Assembly: GCA_913060875.1 (NCBI GenBank)
Contig: CAJXSL010000010.1
Location: 117,295-181,294 of the forward strand
From: an uncultured Desulfobacteraceae bacterium
Lineage (GTDB): Bacteria; Desulfobacterota; Desulfobacteria; Desulfobacterales; UBA5852
Direction: 5' to 3'
Length of the DNA: 64,000 nucleotides
Part shown: in pieces, positions 63,501 to 64,000 of the stretch
How positions within the stretch are numbered: position 1 is the stretch's first letter
Layout: each line of letters opens with the position of its first letter
Notes under the pieces: model-generated
Seen by the model: the letters and a program-made list of their open reading frames with translations, nothing else
What the model was told of the DNA's origin: nothing
Database searches by the model: none
Made by a program: the position numbers and the translations under genes

Positions 63501-64000
63501 TCGGCATTCTATACAACACTTACGGAGCTACAGATGATGCTAAAAATATCTTTAAACGGGTCCAGATGCTGGATCCTTACATCTTTAACCAAAATAAAAA
63601 TGTATTGAACCATTTTGATTCAGAAGATGTGGAAAAAATTTGTTCACCATCAAAGAGAATCCTAGGTTCTGTCCCAATTTGTCAAAAAGGCAACCTCCGC
63701 AAGCTGCAATCAAACGCTATCATCGAGACGTATGTCACCCTTGAAACGGCAACACGTCATTATCAGCTTGAAAATTATCGTTCTTCACTAGACGCTCTCA
63801 ACTGCATCCTCGCAGTTGACCCAAACAATTGGGACGCCTATTCGCTTCAAATGGATGTATTGCTTCAGTCTGGTCGGAATAATGATATTTTTTCTCATTT
63901 CTTAAATTTGGAAAACCGGCCGAACCTCCCGGCTCGGATGTTGGCGCTGTTGGGCTGCGGGTACGAGGCTTCCGGTGATCTGGAAAATGCCGCTCGTTTT
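60515..64000 (+). CDS. Giant multi-domain GT2 glycosyltransferase with TPR-like C-terminus (runs off window)
   Basis: At least 1162 codons, open to the last base without a stop. AGGTG lies 4 bases before ATG 60515. Three GT2 domains: residues ~1-280 (ASILVPTYNHEKYIS, EGDD at 99-102), ~353-580 (PLISIVVVAYN, LDDDA at 435-439, plus an ...EGLEISYRL acceptor region) and ~635-900 (RITIAIPTHKRP, LDDDD at 720-724). From about 960 the sequence is helical with TPR-like spacing (ILLKVGILYNTYGATDDAKNIFKRV). Codon use is strongly AT-biased, unlike the flagellar genes, until about base 63,900, where it turns GC-rich in the same frame. The sugar and acceptor are unknown; flagellin or surface-polysaccharide glycosylation is plausible from position. 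Confidence 0.85.
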   Translation, partial: MRASILVPTYNHEKYISVCIENLCNQKTDFEYEILIGEDGSSDKTRDICIDYSNRYPEKIRLFLNDRKNVIYFNGKPSGRWNLMNLIRNAKGKYIAICEGDDFWNSANKLSIQTKYLDKRKNLSFCFHPVNWLNEQTNTLYTYKPTHIQDNYSINNILSRNNFIALCSVVYRAEILQKITNWFKHIPYGDLTLHIFSAIKGNFGYIPDKMATYRRHDGGIYSSQSPVNRTIMAIQTLQLLNRQLNLEKFKEYNEGLSKYYNQLAKEAKLEADKIINIRSKTCPEIDSIKPISPNYTVENKKLSNTICIQKFLDSLDEFYNEKFSKAENLIQTYRANIDYSNFDMCDNRKIDKPLISIVVVAYNTNELLLDCLNSLLKQNFKNFEIILVDNGGNDRVFDSINKIDLLYIKCPINFILSEGRNIGTFYAKGEIVAFLDDDAIVDETYVSTIVEAFKKYDIIGMRGKVLPKTEDSIHDADHYDLGECAIPSTIDTEGNSAFLKRAYLNVDGMNPLLFGMEGLEISYRLSKQYGINRTIYWPSTVIFHDYGDSKDKVSKKLKRYAIMRKYVQWKFPDIYPFHFQQRECLKSKQSLLQANSYIPKKYCNDYHCKEKNCSNSTNSESNSGANHLEVKFKPRITIAIPTHKRPPYLREAIKSALQQKNYSASYEILVISDGHHPDTEAVVHEFDSNRLRFIQKNHSGAVGTRNKAICKAYGDYIIWLDDDDLLDPNALSTHLSVLSKYPDTDVIYGKLHYFDDRTKKFLRCFDPKDWYAKSHELLSALIDGCRIPNPATMVKRSAYEKVGGYNETFLRAHDYEFWTRAASELKFKKNDNVICRYRIHSNNMSFGNKIDFSYESLIIRNMVHRYGPKQIFYWLDWSRPKEANYVSKYLTAKSLYSYGDYYNCHKILNQIPRNLWSKDISKLGFYCSLFMDKTINSDAYRFSQDEQLKKSLSKFRRLSKKLKDAINSGKIDKCRKVLIDYQTNGFSPSPAILLKVGILYNTYGATDDAKNIFKRVQMLDPYIFNQNKNVLNHFDSEDVEKICSPSKRILGSVPICQKGNLRKLQSNAIIETYVTLETATRHYQLENYRSSLDALNCILAVDPNNWDAYSLQMDVLLQSGRNNDIFSHFLNLENRPNLPARMLALLGCGYEASGDLENAARF

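Overview
The window most likely comes from a motile, flagellated deltaproteobacterium (Desulfobacterota). This is inferred from the complete sigma-54/sigma-28-type flagellar locus, FlhF/FlhG polarity proteins, CheX/CheD-type chemotaxis proteins and the gene style. No 16S or species marker is present, so the placement is inference. No rRNA, tRNA, CRISPR array or intact insertion sequence was seen.

Layout. (1) 1-9 kb holds housekeeping and accessory genes: a gene end, an FHA protein, two copies of a palindromic repeat, a GT4 glycosyltransferase, a HAD protein, a CNNM/CorC-type transporter, EF-P, a TrpF-like protein lacking the usual catalytic cysteine, GMP synthetase (guaA) and a coiled-coil membrane protein. 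(2) 9-53.4 kb is one large flagellar/chemotaxis locus, all on the minus strand. In transcription order (high to low coordinate) it runs: sigma-54 activator, flgB-flgC-fliE-fliF-fliG-fliH-fliI-fliJ; fliK-flgD-flgE; motA-motB-like-motB-fliL-fliM-fliN-fliO-fliP-fliQ-fliR-flhB; flhA-flhF-flhG-fliA and two unknown genes; flgF-flgG-flgA-flgH-flgI-flgJ; flgM-flgN-cheA-cheR-cheD-HDOD-cheY-cheX-cheB-flgK-flgL and an unknown gene; then two small genes and a CheX-CheX-FliN fusion. (3) 53.8-56.4 kb (plus strand) has a GGDEF diguanylate cyclase, an unknown sigma-54-driven gene and a flagellar-type lytic transglycosylase. (4) 56.6-59.8 kb (minus strand) has a PilZ protein, a response regulator, a hybrid histidine kinase and an unknown gene. 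(5) From about 59.85 kb base composition becomes strikingly AT-rich. A non-coding stretch is followed by a giant multi-domain GT2 glycosyltransferase that runs off the window, and composition returns to GC-rich in its last ~100 bases.

The genes make a hierarchy readable from the DNA. Good matches to the sigma-54 -24/-12 element (GG-N10-GC) stand before the activator gene, fliK, motA, flhA, flgF and the 55.1 kb gene. A clear sigma-28 (FliA) promoter stands before flgM, so flgM, flgN, the chemotaxis genes and flgK/flgL look like one late transcript. Flagellin, cap and chaperone genes (fliC, fliD, fliS), CheW and receptors are not in the window. The AT-rich glycosyltransferase next door could belong to a surface or flagellin glycosylation island (inference).

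Most unusual points: a tandem pair of MotB-type proteins, one of which lacks the ion-binding Asp; FlhF with an Ada-like Cys/His C-terminal module; a CheX-CheX-FliN fusion whose linker carries two FliM-N-terminus-like peptides; a CheA with short GspE-N-like repeats; and the glycosyltransferase with an internal composition break.
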